Shown here: piece after piece, positions 1-9,037 of the stretch
Position numbering within the stretch: position 1 is the first letter of the stretch
Layout: every line of letters begins with the position of its first letter
Assembly: GCF_900099975.1 (NCBI RefSeq)
Contig: NZ_FNEI01000004.1
Location: forward strand, 186,001-250,000
Reading direction: 5' to 3'
From: Arthrobacter cupressi
GTDB taxonomy: Bacteria > Actinomycetota > Actinomycetes > Actinomycetales > Micrococcaceae
Length of the DNA: 64,000 bases
Position numbers and translations under genes: made by a program
The notes under the pieces: model-generated
Told to the model about the DNA's origin: nothing
Databases searched by the model: none
What the model saw: only the letters and a program-made list of their open reading frames with translations

Positions 1-83
1 AGAGCATCGCCATGGGTCAGTTGCGGATGGTGCCCGGCACCCGGCCTGCCGCATGCCCGCCCACATTTCCCCGGCAAACGGAC

Positions 84-135
84 TTTTCCCCGTGTAACCC
101 GGAGGGGAAAAGACCGCAAGGCGGGGAAAACCCGC
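84..135. other. Short hairpins downstream of the SRPBCC gene
   Basis: Two small inverted repeats lie between the window start and the stop codon of the leftward SRPBCC gene: TTTTCCCC (84-91) with GGGGAAAA (104-111), and GCGGG (121-125) with CCCGC (131-135). They could end leftward transcription but the stems are short. I recognise nothing else in positions 1-143. Confidence 0.3.
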
Positions 136-143
136 AGCTCCCC

Positions 144-635
144 CTACCCGAGACCCTGCAGGTAGCTGTTCCGCTCCTCGATCAGGTGCTGCATATAGCG
201 GCCCAGGAAGGCCTTCTCCACGAGGCGGCCCAATATCCCGAGCGGGGCAGTGAACTCGACGTGGTCGAGCATGAGGGTGCCGCCGCCGTCGGGCCCGGAG
301 GAATCGGGCAGGGACCCGTCCGGCCCGGCAGGATCGGGCAGGAATTCGTGGACGTGCCGGAAGGCACGGAACGGGCCGCGCTGCTGTTCGTCAGTGAAGG
401 ATTCCGGGAAGCTGTACTGCGTGATCCGGCTGGTCATCCGGACGGGCAGTCCGAAATGCCTTGCCCGCCAGGTGACCGTGTCGCCGAGCGTCATCAGGCC
501 GGCGGTCACTCCGGCCACCGCCCGTTCCCGGGACTTGGCCATGGAGCCAAGATGGACATCGACGCTGCGGGAGAGGTCGAAGGCCTGCTCCGGGGTCATG
601 GCCAGCCGGGTCCGGCAGGTAAACGAGACCGTCAT
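144..635 (-). CDS. SRPBCC family (polyketide cyclase-like) protein
   Basis: This 163-residue protein has the size and pattern of the START/Bet v1-like SRPBCC fold: an N-terminal strand (TVSFTCRTRLAM), a helix carrying SRSVDVHLGSMA, then alternating strands and a long C-terminal helix ending YMQHLIEERNSYLQGLG. The family binds hydrophobic ligands in a deep cavity; nothing here indicates which one. The Gly/Pro/Asp-rich loop near residues 100-118 (PDPAGPDGSLPDSSGPDG) is an unusual low-complexity insertion between strands. A GGAAG ribosome site sits eight bases before the ATG. The gene diverges from the FUSC gene. Fold assignment is fairly safe; function is unknown. Confidence 0.72.
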   Translation of the reverse strand: MTVSFTCRTRLAMTPEQAFDLSRSVDVHLGSMAKSRERAVAGVTAGLMTLGDTVTWRARHFGLPVRMTSRITQYSFPESFTDEQQRGPFRAFRHVHEFLPDPAGPDGSLPDSSGPDGGGTLMLDHVEFTAPLGILGRLVEKAFLGRYMQHLIEERNSYLQGLG

Positions 636-762
636 GGGAGGATCTTCCCACGCAACCCTGCCATGATGCTGCGCACACTGTGACCGGGTCGATAGCGGGG
701 TGTCCGCACGGTTTGGTACTTTTCGGAAGGCCCGGTCACAGGAAGAACGGCGGTATCACCCG

Positions 763-1845
763 GTGCGCAAGCTCCTCTCCCACGCCCGGGACCTCCACCA
801 GATCGGCCCCGCGAACAATGACCGCCTCTCCGCCGTCCGCGTCGCACTCAGCGTCGCCGCGCCCAGCCTGTTCCTGCTGGCGATCGGCCGGCCCGAGCTC
901 ACCCTGTACGCGGTGTTCGGCGGCCTCACCGCAATGTACGGCCGGAACGAAAGCCACCAGCTGAGGCTCAAGCACCAACTCCAGGCAGCCGTGGTCCTGC
1001 TGGGCGGCGTCACCGTGGGCACCCTCCTTGCCGTGAACCACATACATTCCTGGGGGCTGGTGCTGGTGGAGGCGCTGCTGGCCGGGGTGGGCTCCTTTTA
1101 CTCCGACCGGGTGCGGCTCAAGCCCAACGGGCCGTTCTTCGGCATCCTCGCACTCGGCGCCTGCGCCTCGGTGCCCGTCGCGGTCCCCTTCGGTGTGGCC
1201 GTGCTGATCGCGGTGGCCTCGGCGTCGTTCTCGCTGCTCGTCGGATTTGCGGGCTGGCTCCGGGTCCGCGCCTGGAAATCCGGTGCCACGCGCCGCGCGC
1301 CGGCCCTGACCCCGCCACTCCGGCAGGCCGCCGTCGTGCATGCCGCGCGCTACGTGACGGCGGTGGGGGTGGCGGGAAGCATCGGCGTGCTGAGCGGCAG
1401 CGGCTATCCGCACTGGGCGATGGCCGCCGCGGCGGTCCCGCTCGCCGGCGCGGACATGCCCAGCGCCGTGCACCGCGGTATCCACCGGATCGTGGGCACG
1501 TTCCTGGGCCTGGGCGTCGTGGCGCTCGTGCTTTTCCCGGGGCCGCTCTCTCCCGTGCAGTATTTCCCGGCGACGACCCTGCTGGTGCTTTTGGTGATCG
1601 CCTGCCAGTTCTGCACCGAGCTGTTCATGGCCCGGCACTACGGCTGGGCCATGGTGTTCTTCACTCCGGTGATCCTGCTGATGACCGAGCTGGCCGCGCA
1701 TACGGATCCGGGGCGCCTGATCACCGAACGCGCCGCCGAAACCCTCGTAGGCGCGCTGACCGGGATCGCGGTGGTGGTACTTATCCGTTCCCGGAAGCGC
1801 CGTCCGGGGAGGCCGGCCGGGGCCTCTTCGGCGGACCTGCCGTAA
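763..1845 (+). CDS. FUSC family membrane protein
   Basis: A 360-residue integral membrane protein of the FUSC (fusaric acid resistance/aromatic acid exporter) type. It has two similar hydrophobic halves, about residues 18-160 and 195-345, separated by a basic linker, giving roughly ten membrane segments. Each half starts with an Arg-rich helix (LSAVRVALSVAAPS; AARYVTAVGVAGS). Family members are thought to export aromatic acids or modify envelope properties; the substrate is not evident. I place the start at GTG 763 rather than GTG 700: codons 700-762 have only about 57% G/C at the third position, whereas every one of the next 15 codons ends in G or C. The 3' end overlaps the convergent SDR gene by 65 bases. 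Confidence 0.75.
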   Translation: MRKLLSHARDLHQIGPANNDRLSAVRVALSVAAPSLFLLAIGRPELTLYAVFGGLTAMYGRNESHQLRLKHQLQAAVVLLGGVTVGTLLAVNHIHSWGLVLVEALLAGVGSFYSDRVRLKPNGPFFGILALGACASVPVAVPFGVAVLIAVASASFSLLVGFAGWLRVRAWKSGATRRAPALTPPLRQAAVVHAARYVTAVGVAGSIGVLSGSGYPHWAMAAAAVPLAGADMPSAVHRGIHRIVGTFLGLGVVALVLFPGPLSPVQYFPATTLLVLLVIACQFCTELFMARHYGWAMVFFTPVILLMTELAAHTDPGRLITERAAETLVGALTGIAVVVLIRSRKRRPGRPAGASSADLP

Positions 1846-2587
1846 AGCGGGCGGGCAGCAGGCGGGAGACCGCGGTCACGAGCTTGTAGCGCTTGGTGGG
1901 AATCGAGATGGCCTTGCCGTTCGCGTTGTCCGCCAGCGCCTCGCTGACCACCCGCTCCGCCTTGAGCCACATCCACCGCGGGGCCACGGACTTGTCCATG
2001 CCCATCCGGTCGTGGAATTCGGTGTGGACGAAACCCGGGCAGAGTGCCGTCACCTTGACCCCGCGGGCGGCGTAGGCGAGGTTCGCCCAGCGGCTGAAGC
2101 TCACCTGCCAGGCCTTGGCGGCCGAGTAGCTGCCGCGGTTGGCGAACGCCGCCACGCTGGCCACGTTGATGATCCGGCCCGAGCCGCGCTGCAGCATTCC
2201 CTGTAGCGCGGCGTGGCATAGCTCCATGGGCGTCTGGACGTGGAGGCGGAGGTGCCGCTTTTCGTCGTCGGCGCTGTTCTTCTCGAAGGAGTGCAGCAGG
2301 CCGACGCCGGCGTTGTTGACCAGTACATCCACCGGCCGCGCGGCGTCCAGGAGGCGTTCGACGACGGCGGCCACCCCGGCGTCGTCGGCCAGGTCCGCGG
2401 GAAGCACCTCCGCGGTGATGCTGTAATCGCGTTCGAGGACTTCCGCCACGGAACGGAGGCGGCCGGCGTCGCGCGCCACCAGGATGAGGTGGTGGCCCTG
2501 CTCGGCGAGCTGCCGGGCGAACTCAGCACCCAGTCCGGCGGTGGCCCCGGTGACGAGTGCGGTGAGGGCGTTCGCGATGGCGGTCAT
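1781..2587 (-). CDS. SDR family NAD(P)-dependent oxidoreductase
   Basis: A 268-residue classical short-chain dehydrogenase. The cofactor motif TGATAGLG is near residues 14-21, NNAGVG near 91-96, and the catalytic Ser and YSAAK pair around 143-160, followed by CPGFVHTEF. The DLAD segment after the third strand fits NAD(P) binding. Its ATG overlaps the stop of the upstream permease (ATGA), so it is probably the last gene of the leftward amine operon, although SDRs are promiscuous and it may only travel with it. The extra Pro/Arg-rich tail after residue 245 overlaps the FUSC gene. The substrate cannot be read from sequence. Confidence 0.83.
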   Translation of the reverse strand: MTAIANALTALVTGATAGLGAEFARQLAEQGHHLILVARDAGRLRSVAEVLERDYSITAEVLPADLADDAGVAAVVERLLDAARPVDVLVNNAGVGLLHSFEKNSADDEKRHLRLHVQTPMELCHAALQGMLQRGSGRIINVASVAAFANRGSYSAAKAWQVSFSRWANLAYAARGVKVTALCPGFVHTEFHDRMGMDKSVAPRWMWLKAERVVSEALADNANGKAISIPTKRYKLVTAVSRLLPARFTAGPPKRPRPASPDGASGNG

Positions 2588-4104
2588 ACGCCAAGCGTAG
2601 TCCTGCCGTCGAGGGGAGCAGCGGTGCCTTGCCCTGCGGCGTCACGGACCTTCTTGCCGCGGATGTAGCCCACGATTCCCAGGGCGAGGATGCAGCCGAG
2701 GGTGCCGAGTGCGAAGGCTTCGAAGGTCAGCTGCGGGACGCCCCAGACCGCTTCGAAGTCGTACTCCAGGCCGAAAAGGGCATCCAGGGTTCCCGGGAAG
2801 ACCGCCACCCAGGAGCCGATGAGAATCCAGAGGAAGCAGACGGCGCCGAAGAGGCGGAACACGGAGTCGGAGACGGGAACCCTGAAGGGCCGCACGGTGT
2901 CCGGGTACTTGCTCCGCAGCCTGACCGCGGCAGGAATCGCCAGGAGGTAGCTGAGCAGGAAGGTGGAGATGGCGATGGTCAGCACCACCCCGAACAGGGC
3001 ACTGCTGGTGCCGCTGAGCTGCATGGCGGCCAGCATAAACAGCGTGGCCACGACGCCGGAAAGGGTGTTGACGCGGATCGGCGTGCCGAGCTTGGGATGG
3101 AAGCGGCCGAAGAAGCCGCCGAAGAAGGAACCGTCCGCGGCGGCCATGGCCTGCATGCGGTCGCTGATGATCATCCAGGCCGCGCCCTGCGAGACCAGCA
3201 CGAAGCAGAAGATGACGGCCGAGACCGCGAGCATGGCCTCCCCTGCCGGGCCGAACACCGTGTAGACGGTCGCCACGGCGCCGAACAGCCCGCCGATACC
3301 GGTGATCTGGTCCAAGGGGACCACCAGGAGGATGGCCAGGATGGGCAGCAGGTAGCTGGCGGCGGCGATCATGGAGGAACGCGCCACGGAGATGGGAACG
3401 TCCTTGGCCGGGTTCTTCATCTCACCGGCGGCGCTGTTGCCTGATTCGAAGCCGAGGAAGGAGAACAGCAGCAGCGGGGTGACGCCGAGGAAGCCGGCGA
3501 GGGTGGGCGAGAAGAAGCCGAGGTCCAGCCCGTTGAAGCCGTGCTGCAGCCCGTAGACCAGGGTGACGATGATGAAGAAGGTCAGGAACACCACTTTGAG
3601 GATGGCCCCGAGGGAGGGCAGCCATTTGCCGTGCTTCAGGCTGATGATGGCCGAGGTCACCGTAATCCAGATGAACACCAGTTTGAAAAGGTAATCCCCC
3701 GGGCTGCCGGCCTCAACGTGGCCCACGTACTCGGACCAGGTCTCCACGGCCACGAACGCCATGGCGCCGCCCACCCAAACGGGCTGCGTGACCCAGGTGA
3801 ACAGGGAGGTGATGGCGGCGACAACCCGGCCGAAGGCCATCTTGGTCCAGACGTACACTCCGCCTTCCTCGGTGAAGGCACCGCCGGTCTCAGCGAAGAT
3901 CAGCCCGTACGGGACCATGAAAGTGACCGCCAGGATGAGGGTCCAGGTGAAGGTTTCGCCGCCGAAGCCCGAAACCTGGCCCAGGACCTCCACCGAGATG
4001 ACGGCCGCGACCACCAGCAGGAGGATGTCGAAGCGGCCGAGGGATTTCTGCAGATGCTTGCTCTGCTCCCGGGCAAGGCTGGTTGAGGAGATTGGCTGAT
4101 CCAT
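2584..4104 (-). CDS. APC family amino acid/amine permease
   Basis: A 506-residue permease with about twelve membrane helices, of the amino acid-polyamine-organocation superfamily. Helix 1 holds the unwound Gly-containing segment, and FSFLGFESGNSAAGEMKNPAKD around residues 217-238 is the typical APC loop after helix 6. It lies between the aldehyde dehydrogenase and the SDR on the leftward strand and is coupled to the SDR by ATGA. Given the divergent copper amine oxidase, the likely cargo is a biogenic amine or its parent amino acid (tyramine, phenethylamine, histamine); this is inference from context. The 134-base gap to the upstream aldehyde dehydrogenase leaves room for a separate promoter. 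Confidence 0.85.
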   Translation of the reverse strand: MDQPISSTSLAREQSKHLQKSLGRFDILLLVVAAVISVEVLGQVSGFGGETFTWTLILAVTFMVPYGLIFAETGGAFTEEGGVYVWTKMAFGRVVAAITSLFTWVTQPVWVGGAMAFVAVETWSEYVGHVEAGSPGDYLFKLVFIWITVTSAIISLKHGKWLPSLGAILKVVFLTFFIIVTLVYGLQHGFNGLDLGFFSPTLAGFLGVTPLLLFSFLGFESGNSAAGEMKNPAKDVPISVARSSMIAAASYLLPILAILLVVPLDQITGIGGLFGAVATVYTVFGPAGEAMLAVSAVIFCFVLVSQGAAWMIISDRMQAMAAADGSFFGGFFGRFHPKLGTPIRVNTLSGVVATLFMLAAMQLSGTSSALFGVVLTIAISTFLLSYLLAIPAAVRLRSKYPDTVRPFRVPVSDSVFRLFGAVCFLWILIGSWVAVFPGTLDALFGLEYDFEAVWGVPQLTFEAFALGTLGCILALGIVGYIRGKKVRDAAGQGTAAPLDGRTTLGV

Positions 4105-4238
4105 GATCGGTCCTTTGCTACTGCTTAAGTTTGCTGCTGCGCAGACGGTTTGGGGAGGGATGAACTCAGCGTAGGAGCGTGAGCTGCATCACGTAAACAA
4201 GGGAATGGCGATGTGGATCATCACTTCTCCTGATGCAG

Positions 4239-5726
4239 TCAGCCGAACTGGATCCACGTGGTCTTCGGCGCGGTGTAGTTGTCGAACGCATGCAGCGACA
4301 GGTCCCGCCCGAAGCCGGACTGCTTGAAGCCGCCGAACGGAGTGGTGTTGCCCAGCGCGTCGACAGTGTTCACCGAGACCGTGCCGGCGAGCAGTTCCCC
4401 CGCCACCCGGTGCGCGCGAGAGAGGTTCGAGGTCCACACGGACGCGGCGAGGCCGTAGTCCGTGGCGTTGGCCAGCCGCACCGCCTCGGCTTCGGTGTCG
4501 AAGGGCTGGAGCACCGCCACGGGCCCGAAGATCTCCTCGCGGTGGACATCGTGGTCCGCGGGGAGGCCGCCCAGCAGCGTGGGCTCCAAGTACGCGTCGG
4601 AGCCGCGGATCTCCCGCCGCTCGCCACCGAAAAGCACCTCGCCGTCGGCGCGGCCGCGCACGATCCAGCGTTCGACGTCGTCGGCGTGCGTGCTGCTGAT
4701 CAGCGCACCGTTGCCGCCCAGTCCGGCCAGCGGGTCCTCCGGGGCGTAGCCGGCCGCGGCGGTGGCGAGCAGGGCCGCGAACTCGTCGTGGACTTCCCGC
4801 TGGACCAGGATCCGGGAGTTCGCCGAGCACACCTGGCCCTGGTTGTAGTACGCCCCAAAGGCGGCCTTGGCGGCCGCGGCGGCGAGGTCCTCGGTGTCCG
4901 CGAAGACAATGTTGGAGCTCTTGCCGCCAGCTTCGAGGCTCAGCCGCTTGAGATTGCTGCGGCCGGACGCTTCGAGCAGCGTGCGGGACACGGCCGTGGA
5001 GCCGGTGAACGCCAGCGCATCGACGTCCATGTGGTGCGCCAGCGCGGCCCCCACCTCGCGGCCCGAGCCGGTGACGACGTTCAGCACGCCGTCCGGAAGC
5101 CCCGCTTCGGCGGCCAGTTCGGCCAGCCGCAGCACGCTCAGGGAGGTCTGCTCGGCAGGCTTGAGGACGAGGGTGTTGCCGGCCGCCAGCGCTGGGGCGA
5201 GTTTCCAGACGGCGATTTCCAGCGGGAAGTTCCACGGCACAATGGCAGCCACCACGCCCAGCGGTTCGCGGGTGACGAGCGCGGTGGCTCCCGGCGGCAC
5301 TGCCGGCAGTTCACCGGCCTGCTTGTCGGCCGCTTCGGCGTACCAGCGCAGCGTGGAGATGGCTCCAGGAACGTCCACGGTGGTGGTCTGCAGGATCGGC
5401 TTGCCGCTGTCCAGGGTTTCCAGCAGCGCCAGCTCGTCCGCGTGGCGCTCCATGAGCGCGGCCAGCGCGAGCAGCACACCCTTTCGCGCCTCGGCCCCCA
5501 CCCGGGACCACGCCGGGAAGGCGCGCCGGGCAGCGGCAACCGCAACGTCGACGTCGGCGCTGCCGCAGGCGGTCAGTTCGGCCAGGAACCGGCCGTCCAC
5601 GGGGCTGACGGTGGGACGCGGCGGCTGTCCGCCGGCGGCAACCCGGCGTCCGTCAACGAAGGCCCGGCCGTCGATCACGAGGGAATCTGCCTGGCTGCGC
5701 CAGTCGAGGGAAAGCGTGGTGTTCAT
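4239..5726 (-). CDS. Aldehyde dehydrogenase (amine-derived aldehydes)
   Basis: A 495-residue NAD(P)-dependent aldehyde dehydrogenase. The catalytic Cys300 lies in GQVCSANS and the general base Glu265 in LEAGGKSS, 35 residues apart as usual for the family; VPWNFPLEIA and FTGSTAV form the cofactor site. It would oxidise the aldehyde released by the neighbouring copper amine oxidase (for example 4-hydroxyphenyl- or phenylacetaldehyde) to the acid. The start overlaps the stop of the small membrane protein upstream (ATGA), so the two are co-translated. Sequence alone does not separate phenylacetaldehyde from aminobutyraldehyde dehydrogenases. Confidence 0.87.
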   Translation of the reverse strand: MNTTLSLDWRSQADSLVIDGRAFVDGRRVAAGGQPPRPTVSPVDGRFLAELTACGSADVDVAVAAARRAFPAWSRVGAEARKGVLLALAALMERHADELALLETLDSGKPILQTTTVDVPGAISTLRWYAEAADKQAGELPAVPPGATALVTREPLGVVAAIVPWNFPLEIAVWKLAPALAAGNTLVLKPAEQTSLSVLRLAELAAEAGLPDGVLNVVTGSGREVGAALAHHMDVDALAFTGSTAVSRTLLEASGRSNLKRLSLEAGGKSSNIVFADTEDLAAAAAKAAFGAYYNQGQVCSANSRILVQREVHDEFAALLATAAAGYAPEDPLAGLGGNGALISSTHADDVERWIVRGRADGEVLFGGERREIRGSDAYLEPTLLGGLPADHDVHREEIFGPVAVLQPFDTEAEAVRLANATDYGLAASVWTSNLSRAHRVAGELLAGTVSVNTVDALGNTTPFGGFKQSGFGRDLSLHAFDNYTAPKTTWIQFG

Positions 5727-6163
5727 GGTTGCTCCTTGGTTGTGGAAAGGGTTCTACGGTGCAGGCGAAGCGCCACGGAGGCGCCCAACAGGCACGCCAG
5801 TTCAACCGCGATGACAGCGAGCATGGAACCCGCGTGGCCGGGCGCCGCCCTTGCGGCCGTTCCGTGATGGCCTCCCGCGCCGGACGATACGAGCAGCATC
5901 AGGTGGATGAGGATCATGACGGAGCTCATGGCGAGCAGGTGCCCGGCTGCGCGCCCCGCGCATCGTACCCGGAGGGTCAGCGGCGAAGCGCAGGCCAGGC
6001 AGGCCGCGCCCATCGCCGCCATCCACCAGGCCATGGCACCGGCGGGCACGGTCAAGGCGGCAGCAACGTGGGCCGCGGCGCCGGCCGTCACCGAGGTGCC
6101 GACGATACCCGCCGGGATCCGGGCGCGGATGAGGCTCCCGGGCTGCCGGGGAATCTGGTCCAT
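5723..6163 (-). CDS. Small membrane protein of the amine operon
   Basis: A 146-residue protein with about four hydrophobic segments (for example [67 protein letters not shown]) and a His/Gly-rich stretch [13 protein letters not shown] in a loop. I know no family for it. I chose ATG 6163 over an upstream in-frame ATG at 6235 because an AGGAA ribosome site precedes it and the extra residues would run into the divergent promoter. It is the first gene of the leftward operon and is coupled by ATGA to the aldehyde dehydrogenase. The His-rich loop could bind metal, perhaps copper for the divergent copper oxidase; that is speculation. Confidence 0.6.
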   Translation of the reverse strand: MDQIPRQPGSLIRARIPAGIVGTSVTAGAAAHVAAALTVPAGAMAWWMAAMGAACLACASPLTLRVRCAGRAAGHLLAMSSVMILIHLMLLVSSGAGGHHGTAARAAPGHAGSMLAVIAVELACLLGASVALRLHRRTLSTTKEQP

Positions 6164-6240
6164 GGTTTTTCCTGCCTGCCCGGCGGCGATCAGTCGGGGG
6201 ACTTTACGCCGGGGCTGTGAGGTGGCTAATATCAATGCGT

Positions 6241-6259
6241 TGGTTGAACAGTTGTACCA
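6241..6259. promoter_or_regulatory. Palindromic operator in the amine oxidase promoter
   Basis: TGGTTGAACAGTTGTACCA is a 19-bp interrupted palindrome (TGGT..AAC.GTT..ACCA) placed 26 bp before the amine oxidase ATG, in the 122-bp divergent region. Its size and symmetry suit a TetR-family dimer, and the TetR gene directly downstream of the oxidase is the obvious candidate. No second copy was seen in the window. Confidence 0.6.
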
Positions 6260-6284
6260 TCAAAATCAGACTTCAGGAAGTGCC

Positions 6285-8294
6285 ATGACCCTTCAGACGA
6301 CCCCCTTGCTCGCGGCGGCCCAGCCCACCGTTGCCCAGCACCCGTTGGAGCAGCTCTCGGCCCGGGAAATCCACGAGGCCCGCCGGATCCTGGCGGACGC
6401 CGGCCTGGTGGCCGACACCACCCGCTTCGCCTACCTCGGTCTGGTGGAGCCGCCCAAGTCCGCCCTGTACGCGGACGCCGCCGAAGATGACGCCGGGACC
6501 GATTCCCCGGACCGCACGGTCCGCGCGATGCTCTGGGACGCCGGCCTCTCCCGCTCTCTCGACGTCCGGCTGTCCCTGGCCGCCGGAGAAGTCCTGGAAC
6601 AGCGCGAACTGGATCCCGCCGTCGACGGCCAACTGCCGGTGCTGATCGAAGAATTCGGGATCATCGAGGACATCCTGGCCGCGGACCCGCAGTGGAAGGC
6701 CGCCCTCGCGGACCGCGGGCTCACCCCGGAGCAGGTCCGGGTGGCGCCGCTCTCCGCGGGCGTCTTCGAATACGAAAACGAGGAAGGCAAGCGCCTGCTC
6801 CGCGGCCTGGGCTTCCGGCAGGACCACCCCGGCGACCACGCCTGGGCGCACCCGCTCGACGGCCTCGTGGCGTTCGTCGATGTGGAGAACCGCCGCGTGG
6901 ACCACCTGATCGACGACGGCCCCGTGCCGGTCCCGGAGGTCAACGGAAACTACACCGATCCCGCCATCCACGGGGAACTCCGCACCGACCTGAAACCGAT
7001 CGAGATCACCCAGCCCGAAGGCCCCAGCTTCACGCTGGAAGGCAATCTCCTGAGCTGGGCCGGCTGGGACCTGCGGGTCGGCTTCGACGCCCGCGAGGGC
7101 CTGGTGCTGCACCAGCTCCACCACACGCACGCCGGGCGCCGCCGCCCGCTGGTGCACCGCGCATCGATCTCCGAAATGGTGGTCCCCTACGGCGATCCGT
7201 CCCCGTACCGGAGCTGGCAGAACTATTTCGACTCCGGCGAATACCTGGTGGGCCGGGACGCGAACTCGCTCAAGCTCGGCTGCGACTGCCTGGGCGAGAT
7301 CACCTACATGTCCCCCGTGGTGGCCGACGATTTCGGCAACCCGCGCACTATCGAGAACGGCATCTGCATCCACGAGGAGGACGCCGGCATCCTGTGGAAG
7401 CACACGGACGAGTGGGCCGGTTCCAACGAGGTGCGCCGCAACCGCCGCCTGGTGGTGTCCTTCTTCACCACGGTGGGCAACTACGATTACGGCTTCTACT
7501 GGTACCTCTACCTGGACGGCACCATCGAGTTCGAAGCCAAGGCCACGGGGATCGTGTTCACGGCGGCCCTGCCGGACAATTCCTACGCCTACGCCTCGGA
7601 GATCGCCCCCGGCCTGGGCGCACCCTTCCACCAGCACCTTTTCAGCGCCCGCCTGGACATGATGCTCGACGGCGACACGAACCGCGTGGAGGAACTCGAC
7701 CTCGTGCGCCTCCCGAAGGGTCCCGGCAACCCGCACGGCAACGCCTTCGCCCAGAAGCGCACCCTGCTGGCCCGCGAATCCGAGGCCGTGCGCGACGCCG
7801 ACGGCAGCAAGGGACGCGCCTGGCACATCAGCAATCCCGAATCGCTGAACCAGCTCGGCCACCCCGTGGGCTACACCCTGTACCCCGAGGGACAGCCCGC
7901 GCTGGCCATGGCGGACAACTCCTCCATAGCCTCGCGCGCCGCTTTCGCCCGGCACCACCTCTGGGTCACCCGGCACGCCGAGGACGAACTCTACGCCGCG
8001 GGCGACTTCGTCAACCAGCACCCGGGCGGCGCCGGCCTGCCCGCGTACGTGGCGCAGGACCGCGACATCGACGGGCAGGACCTGGTGGTGTGGCACTCCT
8101 TCGGCCTGACCCACTTCCCCCGCCCGGAGGACTGGCCCATCATGCCCGTGGACACTACCGGCTTCACGCTGAAGCCGCACGGCTTCTTCGACGCGAACCC
8201 CACACTGAACGTGCCACCGTCGTCCGCAGGGCACTGCGCGGCGCGGGATACGGACGCTGCGGCAGCGGCGGAGCCGGCGAAACACTGCCACTGA
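6285..8294 (+). CDS. Copper-containing primary amine oxidase (TPQ)
   Basis: A 669-residue copper amine oxidase. It oxidises a primary amine to the aldehyde with release of ammonia and hydrogen peroxide, using topaquinone made from a tyrosine. Tyr400 in VGNYDYG is that residue; Asp316 in NYFDSGEY is the catalytic base; His449, His451 ([10 protein letters not shown]) and His604 ([11 protein letters not shown]) are the copper ligands. These match the spacing I recall for the A. globiformis phenethylamine oxidase (Tyr382, Asp298, His431/433), and the C-terminal Cys-His tail is also similar. The N-terminal 30 residues are extra, making it closer in size to histamine oxidase. Start ATG 6285 follows an AGGAAG site at 6275-6280. 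Substrate is most likely tyramine, phenethylamine or histamine. Confidence 0.93.
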   Translation: MTLQTTPLLAAAQPTVAQHPLEQLSAREIHEARRILADAGLVADTTRFAYLGLVEPPKSALYADAAEDDAGTDSPDRTVRAMLWDAGLSRSLDVRLSLAAGEVLEQRELDPAVDGQLPVLIEEFGIIEDILAADPQWKAALADRGLTPEQVRVAPLSAGVFEYENEEGKRLLRGLGFRQDHPGDHAWAHPLDGLVAFVDVENRRVDHLIDDGPVPVPEVNGNYTDPAIHGELRTDLKPIEITQPEGPSFTLEGNLLSWAGWDLRVGFDAREGLVLHQLHHTHAGRRRPLVHRASISEMVVPYGDPSPYRSWQNYFDSGEYLVGRDANSLKLGCDCLGEITYMSPVVADDFGNPRTIENGICIHEEDAGILWKHTDEWAGSNEVRRNRRLVVSFFTTVGNYDYGFYWYLYLDGTIEFEAKATGIVFTAALPDNSYAYASEIAPGLGAPFHQHLFSARLDMMLDGDTNRVEELDLVRLPKGPGNPHGNAFAQKRTLLARESEAVRDADGSKGRAWHISNPESLNQLGHPVGYTLYPEGQPALAMADNSSIASRAAFARHHLWVTRHAEDELYAAGDFVNQHPGGAGLPAYVAQDRDIDGQDLVVWHSFGLTHFPRPEDWPIMPVDTTGFTLKPHGFFDANPTLNVPPSSAGHCAARDTDAAAAAEPAKHCH

Positions 8295-8300
8295 TAAGGT

Positions 8301-8348
8301 GACGACGGCCGGGCGGTAACACGCATGACCAGGCGCCCGGCCGTCGTC
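8301..8348. terminator. Stem-loop between amine oxidase and its regulator
   Basis: A perfect 15-bp inverted repeat (8301-8315 with 8334-8348) with an 18-base loop starts seven bases after the oxidase stop. There is no clear U-tract, but the stem is strong and GC-rich. It could end oxidase transcription, stabilise the 3' end, or lower read-through into the TetR gene, which begins 26 bases later. Confidence 0.6.
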
Positions 8349-8373
8349 GCACATCCGTCCCGAAAGGAGCAGC

Positions 8374-8988
8374 ATGCCCCGCTTGGTCGACCACCAGGAA
8401 CGGCGCCGCGCGATCATCGAGACCACGTGGCGGCTGATCGCCGGGCAGGGCATCGAGAACGCCAGCATGCGCGACATCGCCCGGGAATGCGGATACGCCG
8501 CCCCAGGCGTGCTGGCCCACTATTTCCCCAACAAGGACGCGCTGCTGCTGGCCTCCTACGAGCTGATCTGCGAGCGCACCAACGAGCGGATCGCCGCCGG
8601 CACCAAGGGACGCCGCGGGCTCGCGGCGCTGCGGAGCATGTGCCTGGAAATCATCCCGGCGGATCCGCTCACCGTTGTGGAAGCGCGCGTCGCCGTGTCC
8701 TTCTGGCAGCGGGCCCAGACGGAGGACGCACTGCGCGCCGTCGGCCGGGAAGCGCTGCTGCACTGGCGGGGCCTGGTGATGGACTTCCTCGCCCAAGCCG
8801 AGCACGACGGCGAATGCGCACCTTTGGCCGATCCGGATGCGGTTGCCGATGAGCTGCTGAACATCATGATGGGCCTGCACGTGACCTCCATGCTGGACCC
8901 GGATACGGTTACGGGCTCCCGGCAGCGGCACCTCGTGGAGCGTGCCTTGGCGCGGCTTTCCCTGCAGGCTGCGCGGTCGTCCGGCTAG
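8374..8988 (+). CDS. TetR/AcrR family transcriptional regulator
   Basis: A 204-residue TetR-type repressor with the helix-turn-helix in residues 25-50 (NASMRDIARECGYAAPGVLA followed by HYFPNKDALL). The C-terminal part resembles BetI-like regulators (TetR_C_6). An AAAGGAG site precedes the ATG by five bases. It follows the amine oxidase on the same strand and most likely senses an amine or aldehyde and controls the divergent operons through the palindrome at 6241-6259; no copy of that palindrome lies before the regulator itself, so it may be made by read-through. Confidence 0.87.
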   Translation: MPRLVDHQERRRAIIETTWRLIAGQGIENASMRDIARECGYAAPGVLAHYFPNKDALLLASYELICERTNERIAAGTKGRRGLAALRSMCLEIIPADPLTVVEARVAVSFWQRAQTEDALRAVGREALLHWRGLVMDFLAQAEHDGECAPLADPDAVADELLNIMMGLHVTSMLDPDTVTGSRQRHLVERALARLSLQAARSSG

Positions 8989-9023
8989 GCGCGTGCCTCC
9001 TGTACCGGTTGTTGCCGGGGTTG

Positions 9024-9029
9024 TAGGCT
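9024..9029 (+). promoter_or_regulatory. -10 hexamer of a leaderless VOC transcript
   Basis: TAGGCT ends eight bases before the ATG of the VOC gene and there is no ribosome site, so transcription probably starts at or next to the ATG. Confidence 0.45.
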
Positions 9030-9037
9030 CGGGCACT

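Noticed and set aside
1..143. A gene running off the left edge
   Set aside because: Short frames exist on both strands, but none has a ribosome site or recognisable residues.
4184..4238. Inverted repeat CTGCATCA / TGATGCAG after the aldehyde dehydrogenase
   Set aside because: Arms are only 8 bp with a 39-base spacer, too weak for a terminator, and no regulator points to it.
5907..6284. An extended N-terminus for the amine oxidase
   Set aside because: The extra 126 codons overlap the divergent membrane protein and run through the operator; ATG 6285 has its own AGGAAG site.
6273..8477. A long leftward open frame across the amine oxidase gene
   Set aside because: It is the antisense shadow of a gene with every copper and TPQ residue in place.
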